Shown in pieces: positions 35,780 to 44,565 of a stretch of 46,093 nucleotides of DNA. The DNA lies in NCBI GenBank assembly GCA_014238945.1, contig JABAAB010000087.1, positions 1-46,093 on the forward strand, written 5' to 3'. Each line of letters opens with the position of its first letter. The stretch's first letter is position 1. Made by a program: the position numbers and the translations under genes. The notes below the pieces were generated by a model. It searched no databases. It saw only the letters and a list, made by a program, of their open reading frames with translations, and had not been told where the DNA came from. Source of the stretch: Lysobacterales bacterium (lineage in GTDB: Bacteria; Pseudomonadota; Gammaproteobacteria; Xanthomonadales; SZUA-36).

Positions 35780-36610
35780 ATGACCAACAAGTCCAAAAAC
35801 CTGGCACTGTATTGTGATTTTGAGAACATTGCCCTCGGTGTGCGAGACGCCCGCTATGCCCGTTTTGACATAGAAGAAGTACTGGAACGTTTACTCATCA
35901 AGGGTAACATCGTGGTCAAAAAAGCCTATTGCGACTGGGATCGTTACAAGGACTTCAAGGCCAATATGCACGAGGCCTCTTTCGAGTTGATTGAAATTCC
36001 TCATGTGCGTCAATCGGGTAAGAATTCTGCTGATATTCGCCTGGTGGTTGATGCGCTGGACCTTTGTTACACAAAATCCCATGTAGATACCTTTGTCATT
36101 ATCTCCGGTGATTCTGATTTTTCCCCGCTGGTATCCAAGCTACGCGAGAACAACAAGATCGTCATCGGTGTGGGTGTCAAGGAATCCACCTCGGACCTGT
36201 TGATTGCCAATTGTGACGAGTTCATCTATTACGATGATATTGTCCGCCAGAGCGAACGCCGTAAACCCAGAAAGAAAAAAGCCAGGGCAAAAGAGAACGG
36301 TGATAGCCCTGCCAGCCAGAACGGGTCACAAAGTGGTAGCCAGAAAGACACACATCGAGAGGAGAAAGCATTCGAGTGGGTGCTCGAAACCATGGATGAC
36401 CTTTTCAGTGAGCGTGATGAGGAAGAAAAAGTCTGGGGTTCGATGGTCAAGCAGGCTTTGAAACGACGCAAGCCGGGATTCAGCGAGCGTTACCATGGAT
36501 TCCGGTCATTCAGCGAACTGTTGGAAAAGATGGAAGGGCGAAAACTGGTCACCCTGATTCATGACCACAAGTCGGGTGGTTATATCATCTCCGATTACTC
36601 GGGTGCCTAG
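35780..36610 (+). CDS. NYN-domain nuclease-like protein with C-terminal LOTUS/OST-HTH domain
   Basis: The protein has 276 residues. The NYN (PIN-like) domain covers 5-155, with the acidic site Asp13 (CDFEN), Asp85 (NSADIRL) and Asp111/Asp113 (SGDSDF). A basic, low-complexity linker (RKPRKKKARAKENG region) follows, then a winged-helix OST-HTH domain (about 200-270, with KVWGSMVKQALKRRKPGF and FSELLEKM). This pair occurs in LabA/YaeQ-neighbour proteins and eukaryotic MARF1-like proteins, which bind or cut RNA. The complete acidic set suggests an active nuclease. It stands alone downstream of repeat B. Confidence 0.9.
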   Translation: MTNKSKNLALYCDFENIALGVRDARYARFDIEEVLERLLIKGNIVVKKAYCDWDRYKDFKANMHEASFELIEIPHVRQSGKNSADIRLVVDALDLCYTKSHVDTFVIISGDSDFSPLVSKLRENNKIVIGVGVKESTSDLLIANCDEFIYYDDIVRQSERRKPRKKKARAKENGDSPASQNGSQSGSQKDTHREEKAFEWVLETMDDLFSERDEEEKVWGSMVKQALKRRKPGFSERYHGFRSFSELLEKMEGRKLVTLIHDHKSGGYIISDYSGA

Positions 36611-36643
36611 CCCCAAATTAAAAGACCACGTGACGCAGAATCA

Positions 36644-37204
36644 ATGACGCGCAGAGACAGTATGCTCCTGTCTGGAACATGGGCAACGCTGGCCGTGATG
36701 TTTACATCCCTGGCAGTCTGCGCTGCTGAACCCATCAGCGGTCCGGTAATCACGGAATATGGGCCGGTATACAAGGTGCCTCCCGGTTCATATAACCTGG
36801 TACCGGGTAAGCATTACAAGGTGTCCATGGATGTTTCTTCGACGGCTGATTTTCCCGGTGATCGGAATCGGCAACTTGAGTCCGCAGCACGTTTCCTCAA
36901 TATGCACGCGGCCAATGGTATTGACGCCGGGGATATTGAATTTTCTGTAGTGGTCCATGGCACTGCCGCGAAGGATCTGCTCAATGATGAAGCATACGAG
37001 GCCCGCTTCGATGATCCGAATCCAAACACCGAGCTTTTGAACGCTCTGCAGGAAGCCGGGGTGAAAATTTACCTGTGTGGCCAAACGGCCAGTCACCGCG
37101 GATACACCCATGATGAATTGAACTCGGCAGTGACCATGGCCGTGTCTGCCATGACGGCACTCGTACGCTTGCAGTCCGAGGGTTTTACACTGATTCCATT
37201 TTGA
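36644..37204 (+). CDS. Exported DsrE-like protein
   Basis: The product has 186 residues with a signal peptide (hydrophobic 8-27, cleavage near CAAEP). The DsrE/DsrF-like domain spans about 57-185 and keeps a Cys, Cys145, in KIYLCGQTAS, the site used for sulfur relay in related proteins. Periplasmic DsrE-like proteins are common in marine bacteria but uncharacterised. ATG 36662 is an alternative start. A strong hairpin (37242-37267) follows the stop by 38 bases. Confidence 0.8.
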   Translation: MTRRDSMLLSGTWATLAVMFTSLAVCAAEPISGPVITEYGPVYKVPPGSYNLVPGKHYKVSMDVSSTADFPGDRNRQLESAARFLNMHAANGIDAGDIEFSVVVHGTAAKDLLNDEAYEARFDDPNPNTELLNALQEAGVKIYLCGQTASHRGYTHDELNSAVTMAVSAMTALVRLQSEGFTLIPF

Positions 37205-37241
37205 CGCCGGTGTTTTGACTGGTATTTCGCGCATATAAGAC

Positions 37242-37267
37242 GAAGACCCGCATAAATGTGGGTCTTC
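37242..37267 (+). terminator. Terminator of the dsrE-like gene
   Basis: GAAGACCCGCA and TGTGGGTCTTC form an 11-base stem with a TAAA loop and one G-T pair, followed by TTCTTATA. It may also act for a transcript coming from the minus strand. Confidence 0.75.
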
Positions 37268-37289
37268 TTCTTATACGGTGGCCAATCAA

Positions 37290-37570
37290 TCGACCACTTT
37301 CCCCTTAACTAACCCCTTGATACTCCTAACTTTTCCCCTCTATCAGATCATTTTGCCCAATTTCACTTTGACGTCCTGATCATCCTTGCTTACTCCCCAA
37401 GCATATATCGATTTATCAGTTCAACCCACTCCTGGGTCCTGGCCCCTTTTGGCTGCGCTTTCGCAGCCTGATCTACGGGTGGCGACTGTATCTGTATCTG
37501 TATGTAGATCTAATTCCGTGAATTTGCCAAGTCTCGCCTTTTTCACTGATCAATCTTGCCCCCCTTACAA
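37290..37570 (-). ncRNA. Possible GGA-rich small RNA (CsrB/RsmZ-like), speculative
   Basis: The 522 bases between dsrE-like and ilvE hold no convincing gene. On the minus strand, GGA occurs nine times within 37297-37516, as CAGGA three times, AAGGA and TAGGA once each and GGGGA. A hairpin GGCTGCG/CGCAGCC (37451-37468 on the plus strand) lies in the middle, and the terminator hairpin at 37242-37267 lies at its end. Such GGA clusters are used to bind CsrA/RsmA. No promoter was confirmed. It might equally be compositional bias. Confidence 0.2.
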
Positions 37571-37694
37571 TGCAATAATCAGGCCATTTCGATACAAAAA
37601 AGGTTTATGTGTTATAAAACAAAGAGGTATGAACTTCTAACCAGGATTTCGGCAACCGCCGCTTAGGGCAAAATTGTCGTGAAGTGTCTGAAAA

Positions 37695-37711
37695 CTGACA
37701 ATTATTGTCAG
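37695..37711. repeat. Small perfect inverted repeat near ilvE end
   Basis: CTGACAAT, a T, then ATTGTCAG: an 8-base stem just past the ilvE stop. It may be a weak terminator or an operator. Confidence 0.5.
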
Positions 37712-37726
37712 TCCCCTACAATATGG

Positions 37727-38644
37727 TTACAAATAGCCCAGCCAATTATGACGGTCAGGAGTGTTGCCATTGAACAAACCAAAGAACGCATCCTGAATGC
37801 GTTTGGTTGTCGGACCGCAGCCGCCATTGCCTATGGTGATGTGATCCACCTGGCGAACCGGTGTAACTTCGACCGCTGTACCGGTAAAAAAAGCTTCGTC
37901 AGCAGCATAGAGTTGTTCTCGAGACAAGGTCTGTTCGGTGATCTCCATTCCCATATCGGCCACCAACGAGAAAACGGTATCACGGGTTATACCGCCAAGA
38001 ATAGAGGATGATGTGGGAGGTGTCAGGATTCGACTACCCTGGACGATAAACAGGTTTTCACCAGCACCCTCGCTCAACAGACCATCATTGCCCAGGGCTA
38101 TGCCTTCTTCAAATCCCCTGTCACGTGCCTCGAAGCCGATCAGTAAACTGGAAAGATAGTTCCCCCCTGCCTTGGCTGCTGTAGGAATGGTATTCGGTGC
38201 TACTCGCTGCCAGGATGTAATGCATGCGCGGATACCATTTTTTATACCCTCTTCACCGAGATAGGCCCCCCAGGAATCCACCAGGATAGATACATCGACA
38301 GCATCATCGTCTGCAGGGATCAAGCCCAGCCCACAATCTCCCCTGGCCACAAGTGGCCGGACATAGGCATCCTCCAGTCCGTTTTCACGAACAATCTGTA
38401 TACATGCCTGGTAAAGTTCATCGTAACTGTAACGAATGGGGATTCGATAAATAGAGGCAGAGAAAAACAAACGCTTCAAATGTTCATCGAGACGAAAAAA
38501 AGCCGGCCCCTCCGGGGTTTTGTAACAACGCACACCTTCAAAAACGGATGATCCGTAATGCAAGGCATGGCTCTGGACATGTACTTTGCAGTCGTCGAAT
38601 TCCCGGATTTCTCCGTTGAACCATACTTTGTATTTCGCGCTCAT
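37727..38644 (-). CDS. ilvE: Branched-chain amino acid aminotransferase
   Basis: The protein has 305 residues, the usual length. It catalyses the last step of leucine, isoleucine and valine synthesis with PLP. The PLP Lys lies in AAKAGGNYL; YVRPLVARGDCGLGLIP and GITRDTVFSL are typical class IV aminotransferase regions. Start ATG 38644 gives the canonical MSAKYKVWFNGEI; a longer frame from 38698 adds an unlikely leader. An upstream short frame with Ile/Leu/Val overlaps the start by ATGA. Confidence 0.92.
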   Translation of the reverse strand: MSAKYKVWFNGEIREFDDCKVHVQSHALHYGSSVFEGVRCYKTPEGPAFFRLDEHLKRLFFSASIYRIPIRYSYDELYQACIQIVRENGLEDAYVRPLVARGDCGLGLIPADDDAVDVSILVDSWGAYLGEEGIKNGIRACITSWQRVAPNTIPTAAKAGGNYLSSLLIGFEARDRGFEEGIALGNDGLLSEGAGENLFIVQGSRILTPPTSSSILGGITRDTVFSLVADMGMEITEQTLSREQLYAADEAFFTGTAVEVTPVRQVDHITIGNGGCGPTTKRIQDAFFGLFNGNTPDRHNWLGYL

Positions 38645-38721
38645 GTTATTGGGACCTGTGCCGAATAGAAGTAATCCATTCGTGCAGTATCCGGCCATGT
38701 AATGACCAGTTCAAGTATCAT
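38641..38721 (-). promoter_or_regulatory. Possible leader peptide of ilvE
   Basis: A 26-codon frame begins MILELVITWPDTARM. Five of the six residues after Met are Ile, Leu or Val (ATA, CTT, CTG, GTC, ATT). Its TGA overlaps the ilvE ATG (ATGA). GGAAA precedes the ATG closely. It could link ilvE translation to branched-chain amino acid supply, but no terminator hairpin is seen, so attenuation in the classical form is not shown. Confidence 0.3.
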
Positions 38722-38903
38722 TTTCCAGTGCACATCCCGGGGTGCCAATGCACAGTTGCTCGCCGGTGCAAAAGGTGTTCTGGCTGGTTCATAGCTGTCG
38801 CAGGTCGTCAATGAATGCATCATGTCCATGATCGCATAACACAGGTTTTGTCATGAAAGGACTTTTCACGCTCTGTCATGGCTGTCAAACTGCAGTGTAA
38901 CGA

Positions 38904-39842
38904 ATGGCAGTTCGACAGCGCACTGAAATGAACCGCGAAACCGACCACCATCATCATCACGCGCCACCGGACTATAACCGGGCATTTGCCGTTGGTGTCG
39001 CATTGAATGTCATTTTCGTGGTGATCGAGTTCAGCTATGGCGTGATGGCTGAATCCCTGGCCCTGATATCAGACGCCGGTCACAACCTCAGTGACGTTCT
39101 CGGTCTGTTGCTTGCATGGGGTGCAACTTACCTGGCCGGCAAACAGCCTTCGCTGAGACGGACTTATGGATACTCCAGGGCCACCATCCTGGCATCCATG
39201 TTCAGTGGCCTGTTATTGCTGGCAGCGGTAGTGGTGATCAGTTGGGAAGCAGTTCAAAGATTCATGTTGCCATCTCAACCCGTTGGTCAGACCATTATGG
39301 TGGTGGCAGCAATTGGGGTATTGATCAATTCGATCACGGCCTGGTTCTTTTTCTCAGGACGTCAACACGACCTCAACATTCGTGGTGCATATCTGCACAT
39401 GGCAGCCGATGCCCTGGTGTCTCTCGGAGTGGTTGTTTCAGGTTGGATGATATGGAAATTTGGCCTTTATTGGGTCGATCCGTTCATCAGCCTGTTGATT
39501 GCCGTGGTGATACTGGCGTCAACATGGACCCTGTTACGGGATTCGTTGAACCTCGCCATTGATGGTGTGCCTAGGGGAATGGAGCCGGAACAGATCCGTG
39601 CCTGGTTGTGTGCTCAACCAGGCGTTGACAGCTTGCATGATTTACACATCTGGCCAATGAGCACCACGGATACCGCGTTGACCGCCCATTTATTGATGCC
39701 AAATCCTCCTGAGGATGATGAATTCCTACACCAGTTGACGACCCAGATGCATCAGCGCTTCGGGATTTCGCACGCCACCTTCCAGATAGAAAGGGGCAAT
39801 CACGCCGAACCCTGTAAACAATCGCAGTCCTGCGCCGAATGA
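38904..39842 (+). CDS. Cation diffusion facilitator, zinc/cadmium exporter (CzcD/ZitB-like)
   Basis: The protein has 312 residues with six membrane helices. HNLSD in helix 2 and HMAAD in helix 5 provide the two His-x-x-x-Asp pairs of the Zn/Cd site. The N-terminus has a run of histidines (TDHHHHHAPP), and the C-terminal cytoplasmic domain ends in a Cys pair (CKQSQSCAE), both likely metal-binding. It exports divalent metal in exchange for protons. ATG 38904 or 38928 may start it. It is divergent from ilvE; the 259-base gap shows no clear metal-regulator box. Confidence 0.9.
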   Translation: MAVRQRTEMNRETDHHHHHAPPDYNRAFAVGVALNVIFVVIEFSYGVMAESLALISDAGHNLSDVLGLLLAWGATYLAGKQPSLRRTYGYSRATILASMFSGLLLLAAVVVISWEAVQRFMLPSQPVGQTIMVVAAIGVLINSITAWFFFSGRQHDLNIRGAYLHMAADALVSLGVVVSGWMIWKFGLYWVDPFISLLIAVVILASTWTLLRDSLNLAIDGVPRGMEPEQIRAWLCAQPGVDSLHDLHIWPMSTTDTALTAHLLMPNPPEDDEFLHQLTTQMHQRFGISHATFQIERGNHAEPCKQSQSCAE

Positions 39843-39870
39843 CCGGATAGCAAAACCATAATCCAGGGAG

Positions 39871-39930
39871 ATTCCCGCTTGCGCGGGAATGACGACTGTT
39901 TGGGGATTCCCGCTTGCGCGGGAATGACGA
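39871..39930. repeat. Two tandem REP-like palindromes
   Basis: ATTCCCGC-TTGC-GCGGGAAT-GACGA occurs at 39871-39895 and again at 39906-39930, a 35-base period. It matches the unit at 12712-12735. It lies between the converging metal exporter and peptidase genes. Confidence 0.9.
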
Positions 39931-39932
39931 CG

Positions 39933-41360
39933 CTAAGACAAATCCCGTTGACAATGATCCGTAATAACCTGCGCAACGCAGGTGGTAAGTTTCTGTGCAA
40001 ATGGTATATGCAAAAACTCATTCGGCCCATGGGCATTGGACTTGGGTCCCAGCACACCGGTAATCATGAATTGCGCCTGTGGGAAGAAATCGCCCAGCAT
40101 CGCCATGAATGGGATGGTACCGCCCTCACCCATGTACATCACGCCGCGGCCATAACAACCCTGTGAACCCTTCTCCAGTGACGCGTGTAACCAGGGCGCG
40201 ATGGCCGGGGCGTTCCACCCGGAGGCGGCCTGGTCGGCCTCAAAGCTGACCCGGGCATTCGAAGGCGGATTGGCCTCCAGGGTTTCTTTCATTGCAATGC
40301 TTGCGACCTCACCATCAACCGTCGCAGGTAGACGCATGGACAGCTTCATCGCTGTGTAGGGGCGCAGTACATTACCCGCAGATTCCAGTGAGGGAATCCC
40401 CTCGACACCGGTGTACGACAAGGCCGGTCGCCAGGTGCGGTTCAATATGCGCTCCACGTTGTTTTCAGCCATGGGGTCCACCCCGTCTGTAAACGGGTAG
40501 GCCTGCCAGACCTCGTCACCAAGCGCATCGGCCATGGCCTGCGTTTGCTGCATTCGTTGATCCGGTATATCCGCATACAGGTATTCCGGGAGTACCCTGC
40601 CGGTAGTCTCGTCTTCAAGCCTGGCCAGCAATTGGCGAATTACGCGGAAACTCGAGGGCACCACCCCCGATGCATAACCTGAATGTACACCTTCGTTGAG
40701 CACATCGGCACGCAGTGTGCCCGCTGCCATGCCACGCAATGAAACCGTTAGCCACAACTGCTCGTAGTTACCGGCACCCGAATCCAGGCAGATGACCAAA
40801 GAGGGCTCGCCGATGCGTTCTTCGAGATGGTCAATGTAATACGGCAGGTCATAACTGCCCGATTCTTCACAGGCCTCAATCAGAATCACGCAACGGGTAT
40901 GCGGAAGATCCTGTCTTTGCACCGCCATGATGGCCGCCAGGGAACTGAAGGCGGCATAACCGTCATCCGCGCCGCCACGACCGTACAATTTTCCATCCCG
41001 GATCACGGGCTTCCATGGTGCCAGTCCATCGGCCCAGCCGGTCATTTCCGGTTGTTTGTCCAGATGTCCGTACATCAGGATGGTGTCATCGTCGGAGGCT
41101 CCACCGTAGGCCGGGATTTCCATGAAAATTAACGGTGTGCGACCATCCAGGCGGACGATTTCCATCGTCATTCCCTTGACGTCCTGGGCTTTGCACCAGT
41201 TGAAAATCTGCTGAACGGCGTCTTCCATGTAGCCGTGCTCAAACCAGTCAGCATCAAAATGAGGCGACTTGTTTGGGATTTTTATGTATTCAACGAGTTC
41301 CGGGACGATCGAGTCCGCCCAGATTTCATCAATGAAGGCCTGAGATGCGTTCTGATCCAT
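39933..41360 (-). CDS. M20 family metallopeptidase (dipeptidase)
   Basis: The protein has 475 residues, soluble. Metal and catalytic motifs are in order: YGHLDKQPE, RGGADDGYA, EACEESGS and LDSGAG, with the last ligand His in AHGPNEFLHI. A dimerisation domain is inserted in the middle. It cleaves dipeptides with a di-zinc centre. The ATG has AAGG 9 bases upstream. It is divergent from the POT peptide transporter, which suggests a joint role in peptide use. Confidence 0.92.
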   Translation of the reverse strand: MDQNASQAFIDEIWADSIVPELVEYIKIPNKSPHFDADWFEHGYMEDAVQQIFNWCKAQDVKGMTMEIVRLDGRTPLIFMEIPAYGGASDDDTILMYGHLDKQPEMTGWADGLAPWKPVIRDGKLYGRGGADDGYAAFSSLAAIMAVQRQDLPHTRCVILIEACEESGSYDLPYYIDHLEERIGEPSLVICLDSGAGNYEQLWLTVSLRGMAAGTLRADVLNEGVHSGYASGVVPSSFRVIRQLLARLEDETTGRVLPEYLYADIPDQRMQQTQAMADALGDEVWQAYPFTDGVDPMAENNVERILNRTWRPALSYTGVEGIPSLESAGNVLRPYTAMKLSMRLPATVDGEVASIAMKETLEANPPSNARVSFEADQAASGWNAPAIAPWLHASLEKGSQGCYGRGVMYMGEGGTIPFMAMLGDFFPQAQFMITGVLGPKSNAHGPNEFLHIPFAQKLTTCVAQVITDHCQRDLS

Positions 41361-41531
41361 AATGCTGACCTTTGTTATTTATTTTGCTTAATCGGTGAAT
41401 TATCGCATGCATTTACCCATTGATGAATAGGCTATCCGCCACTGGCAATGGTATGCTTGCCGTGTTTTTAGAGTGGGCAGAGCCGTAGTTAGTCAAATAA
41501 CATCAATCTCAATAACAATGGAGCTTCAAAA

Positions 41532-43058
41532 GTGACCGACCGAACCGATGGTGCCAGCACCTTACAACCGGACTTACCCGCAGGGGAATTCATGGGCCAC
41601 CCCAAGGCATTGTGGCAGTTATTCAACATCGAAATGTGGGAACGTTTTGCCTTTTATGGTATGCGTGCCGTACTGGCCGTTTATGTTGCCACCACGTTCT
41701 TCGGTCACCTCGGTGCCGGGGCCAATGCAGAAGCCAGTCTCGTCTACGGCGGGTATACCGCCCTGGTCTATGCCACAGGAATCGCTGGTGGCTATGTTGC
41801 GGATCATATATTGGGATATCAGCGCTCCATATTGCTTGGCGCTATCATCATGGCGAGCGGGTTGTTCGTACTTCTGATCGAGGATTTAAACTGGTTCCTG
41901 GTCGGACTGGCCTTAATCGTTGCCGGCAACGGTCTTTTCAAACCCAATATATCAACCATGGTTGGTAAACTGTATTCCGCCGGCGACATCAGACGTGACT
42001 CAGGATTCACCATTTTTTACATGGGTATTAACCTGGGCGCCATGATCGCACCATTGATTACGGCCTCATGGATCGGCGCTACCTGGGGTATGAAGTGGGG
42101 CTTTTTCGCCGCCGGTATCGGCATGATTCTGTCTACGTTTTTCCTTGAACTTGCAAAAAAATCCCTGGGGCAGGTTGGAGCACCGGAAGAAGGTAAAGAT
42201 GGCTGGGGTCGCTTTTTCGCAGTGGGTGCCGGTGCCCTGGTCCTCGCTGGCCTGGTTTTCTTCCTGCTTTCAGAGAGCACCATCCTCGGCTACCTGCTGG
42301 TCACGATCATGCTTGCGCTGGTTTTGTATTTTGTCATGGCGGGAATCAGGTCAAAGAACAAAGTGCAACTGCACCGTTATATCGCCATGTTGATCTTGTT
42401 CCTGGCCAACGCCTGTTTCTGGGCACTTTTTGAACAGGCCGGTAGTTCAATGAACTTCTTTGCACGCGAGTTCGTTACACCGATGGTCGGCAGCATGGAA
42501 ACATGGCAGGCCGGTGGCTTTGGTATATTCCAGTCATTGAATCCTCTGTACATCCTGCTGTTTGCACCGGTTTTTGCCATTCTTTGGCCCAAGCTGGACA
42601 AGAAGGGAATTAATCCATCTATACCACGTAAATTTGCCCTTGGCCTGATCCAGGTGGCCCTGGGTTTCCTGGTCCTCGTTTTTGCCATTGGCAATATGCA
42701 GAATGCCGCGGGTCTGGTTCCGTGGATTTTCCTGGCCTTGTGTTATCTGTTGCACACGACCGGTGAGTTGTGCCTGTCACCCATCGGCCTCAGCATGGTG
42801 ACCAAACTGGCAGATGAAAAAGAAGTCGGGTTGGCCATGGGTGGCTGGTTTCTGTCAATTGCAATGGCCCAGTACGTGGCAGGATTGATTGCAGCCATTG
42901 CCTCCGGCGGAGGCAGTGAACATGGTGCCCCGGTGGCAGCAACCATCAACCAGTATTCGGATGTGTACATGCAATTATTCTGGATCGGATTGGTATTTGG
43001 TATTGCGTACCTGGTACTCGCTCCGGCGATCAACAAGTTGATGCATGGAGTGAAATAG
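41532..43058 (+). CDS. POT family proton-coupled peptide transporter
   Basis: The protein has 508 residues with about 14 membrane helices. NIEMWERFAFYGMRAVL carries the ExxER proton motif of helix 1, and FTIFYMGINLGAMIAP is the second family signature. The GTG start has GGAG 8 bases upstream. It imports di- and tripeptides with protons. It is divergent from the M20 peptidase. Confidence 0.92.
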   Translation: MTDRTDGASTLQPDLPAGEFMGHPKALWQLFNIEMWERFAFYGMRAVLAVYVATTFFGHLGAGANAEASLVYGGYTALVYATGIAGGYVADHILGYQRSILLGAIIMASGLFVLLIEDLNWFLVGLALIVAGNGLFKPNISTMVGKLYSAGDIRRDSGFTIFYMGINLGAMIAPLITASWIGATWGMKWGFFAAGIGMILSTFFLELAKKSLGQVGAPEEGKDGWGRFFAVGAGALVLAGLVFFLLSESTILGYLLVTIMLALVLYFVMAGIRSKNKVQLHRYIAMLILFLANACFWALFEQAGSSMNFFAREFVTPMVGSMETWQAGGFGIFQSLNPLYILLFAPVFAILWPKLDKKGINPSIPRKFALGLIQVALGFLVLVFAIGNMQNAAGLVPWIFLALCYLLHTTGELCLSPIGLSMVTKLADEKEVGLAMGGWFLSIAMAQYVAGLIAAIASGGGSEHGAPVAATINQYSDVYMQLFWIGLVFGIAYLVLAPAINKLMHGVK

Positions 43059-43075
43059 ACCGTTCTGTATACGAC

Positions 43076-43112
43076 GGGCCCCGGGCCAAACGGGGCCCTG
43101 ATCAAATCAGGG
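43076..43112 (+). promoter_or_regulatory. Two competing hairpins before the small acidic gene
   Basis: GGGCCCC (43076-43082) pairs with GGGGCCC (43092-43098). CCCTGAT (43096-43102) pairs with ATCAGGG (43106-43112). Both share 43096-43098 and cannot form together. The ribosome site CAGGGA lies in the second stem. The first could also stop the POT transcript, but no U-run follows. Confidence 0.45.
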
Positions 43113-43122
43113 AATATATAAA

Positions 43123-43419
43123 ATGGTTGACGAGCCCAAGTGGCTGGAAATGAAGAGACACGCATTTGAAGCCTACACCAGTGATGGCAGGCTGGATGTT
43201 CATGAGTTGGAATCCATTGTGGAGATCGGAAACCGCGACGGTGGTTTTACCGAAGATGAAAAACTCGTCCTGATCAATGTGATTGCCAACTTGACCCGTG
43301 CAGACATGACCGACCACATGTGGGCCAAGGTTGAAGAATTAGTTCAAAAACTTGAACTGGAACACGATAGCGAAGCCAGCATAGAAGGCGTCGCTGAAGA
43401 CCACGAAGACGATAACTGA
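43123..43419 (+). CDS. Small acidic helical protein, unknown
   Basis: The product has 98 residues, strongly acidic at the C-terminus (ending EDHEDDN), with TerB-like helices (DGRLDVHELESIVEIG, FTEDEKLVLINVIANL). CAGGGA 9 bases upstream supports the start. It follows the POT gene by 64 bases. I do not recognise a named family. Confidence 0.7.
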   Translation: MVDEPKWLEMKRHAFEAYTSDGRLDVHELESIVEIGNRDGGFTEDEKLVLINVIANLTRADMTDHMWAKVEELVQKLELEHDSEASIEGVAEDHEDDN

Positions 43420-43545
43420 TAAGCCCCCGCGTAGCAGTGGTTTGCTACAGGATTATGGCTACCTCCCTGCCAGGATACCCGCACCCCTTTCCTGACGGAG
43501 CACGCTCATGCCCAATACCCTTGATCCACAAACGCGCCCTGTCTG

Positions 43546-43567
43546 AACCTGCCAGGAACCTGCCAGG
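43546..43567. repeat. Tandem 11-base repeat in the DUF4097 leader
   Basis: AACCTGCCAGG appears twice in direct tandem (43546-43556, 43557-43567) within the 286-base upstream region; it may be a regulator site. Confidence 0.6.
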
Positions 43568-43705
43568 TCATGACCTGTGGTACTGGTCGAACCGGGAATT
43601 TATGTATACCTTGTCGCACAATTCATGCATGCGTTTAAACCACTTTGCAATAGCTGGCATCAAAGGCTGCATAAAACAAATTTACATGAATCAAGGAGAC
43701 AGAAC

Positions 43706-44461
43706 ATGGGGATCAGACATTTCTTAATTGCCGGGGTCATGCTGGCGTCATCCAGCCTGGCCCCAGACGTTACAGAAGAAGAGACATATTCCTACAAATT
43801 GGATAATGGTGGACATCTCAGTGTGTCCAACATTAATGGTTCCATAACGGTCACCGGCAGCAGTCGTGACAGCGTAGAAATTATTGCGACCAAGAAAGCT
43901 GACAACCAGGACGCGATGGATGAAATCGAGATTGAAATCACCCATACCAGCGACAGGATTACCATTGAAACAGAAATAGGCCACTCGGACAGCTGGTTCT
44001 CATTCGGAGACAACAGTGGTGAGGTTACCTACGAGATTCTCGTTCCCAAAGGTACCGGGCTTGAAGGCATTGAATCGGTAAACGGTGACGTGATCATCGC
44101 CGGTGTTGCCGGCAAAGTCGTTGCTGAAACAGTCAATGGTGATGTCAATTGCACCGACCTGGCCAGTGACGCAAAGTTCTCCACGGTCAATGGTGATGTT
44201 GAGGCAACTTTCACCCGACTGGAAGACGGACAACGGGTAAAGGCAGATTCAGTTAACGGACGTCTGACCTTCACCCTGCCTGAAGATGCCGACGTTAGGG
44301 TCAGTGCTGACAGCCTCAACGGCAATATCAATGGCCGTGATTTTGATCTCGAGACCGATGATGGCTTTATCGGCAGTGGCATGGACGGTGAGATTGGTGG
44401 TGGCAGCGCTACACTGAGTGCGAATACCGTCAACGGCTCCATCAAGGTTCGCAGCGACTAA
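43706..44461 (+). CDS. DUF4097-type exported beta-rich protein
   Basis: The product has 251 residues. AAGGAG 7 bases before ATG 43706 fixes the start; a longer frame exists upstream. A weak signal peptide (FLIAGVMLASSSLA) is followed by a beta-solenoid-like body with repeated V-N-G units (SVNGDV, TVNGDV, TVNGDV, SVNGRL, SLNGNI, TVNGSI), typical of DUF4097. Family members are thought to be adhesin-like or envelope-stress linked; function is not proven. A good terminator follows. Confidence 0.85.
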   Translation: MGIRHFLIAGVMLASSSLAPDVTEEETYSYKLDNGGHLSVSNINGSITVTGSSRDSVEIIATKKADNQDAMDEIEIEITHTSDRITIETEIGHSDSWFSFGDNSGEVTYEILVPKGTGLEGIESVNGDVIIAGVAGKVVAETVNGDVNCTDLASDAKFSTVNGDVEATFTRLEDGQRVKADSVNGRLTFTLPEDADVRVSADSLNGNINGRDFDLETDDGFIGSGMDGEIGGGSATLSANTVNGSIKVRSD

Positions 44462-44484
44462 CACAGCGCAGAACCAGAACACCC

Positions 44485-44520
44485 AACCCACGATCGGCGG
44501 TACCGGTCGTGGGTTTTTTA
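44485..44520 (+). terminator. Intrinsic terminator of the DUF4097 gene
   Basis: AACCCACGA (44485-44493) pairs with TCGTGGGTT (44507-44515), extended inward by CGG/CCG, and followed by TTTTA. It lies 24 bases after the stop. Confidence 0.85.
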
Positions 44521-44565
44521 TTGGCAACTCAGCAAATGGTGTGCGGTCAGGAACGCGGAATTATT

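Noticed and set aside
37386-37640. 84-codon frame in the ilvE-dsrE gap
   Set aside because: No ribosome site, unusual composition and no recognisable domain; likely chance.
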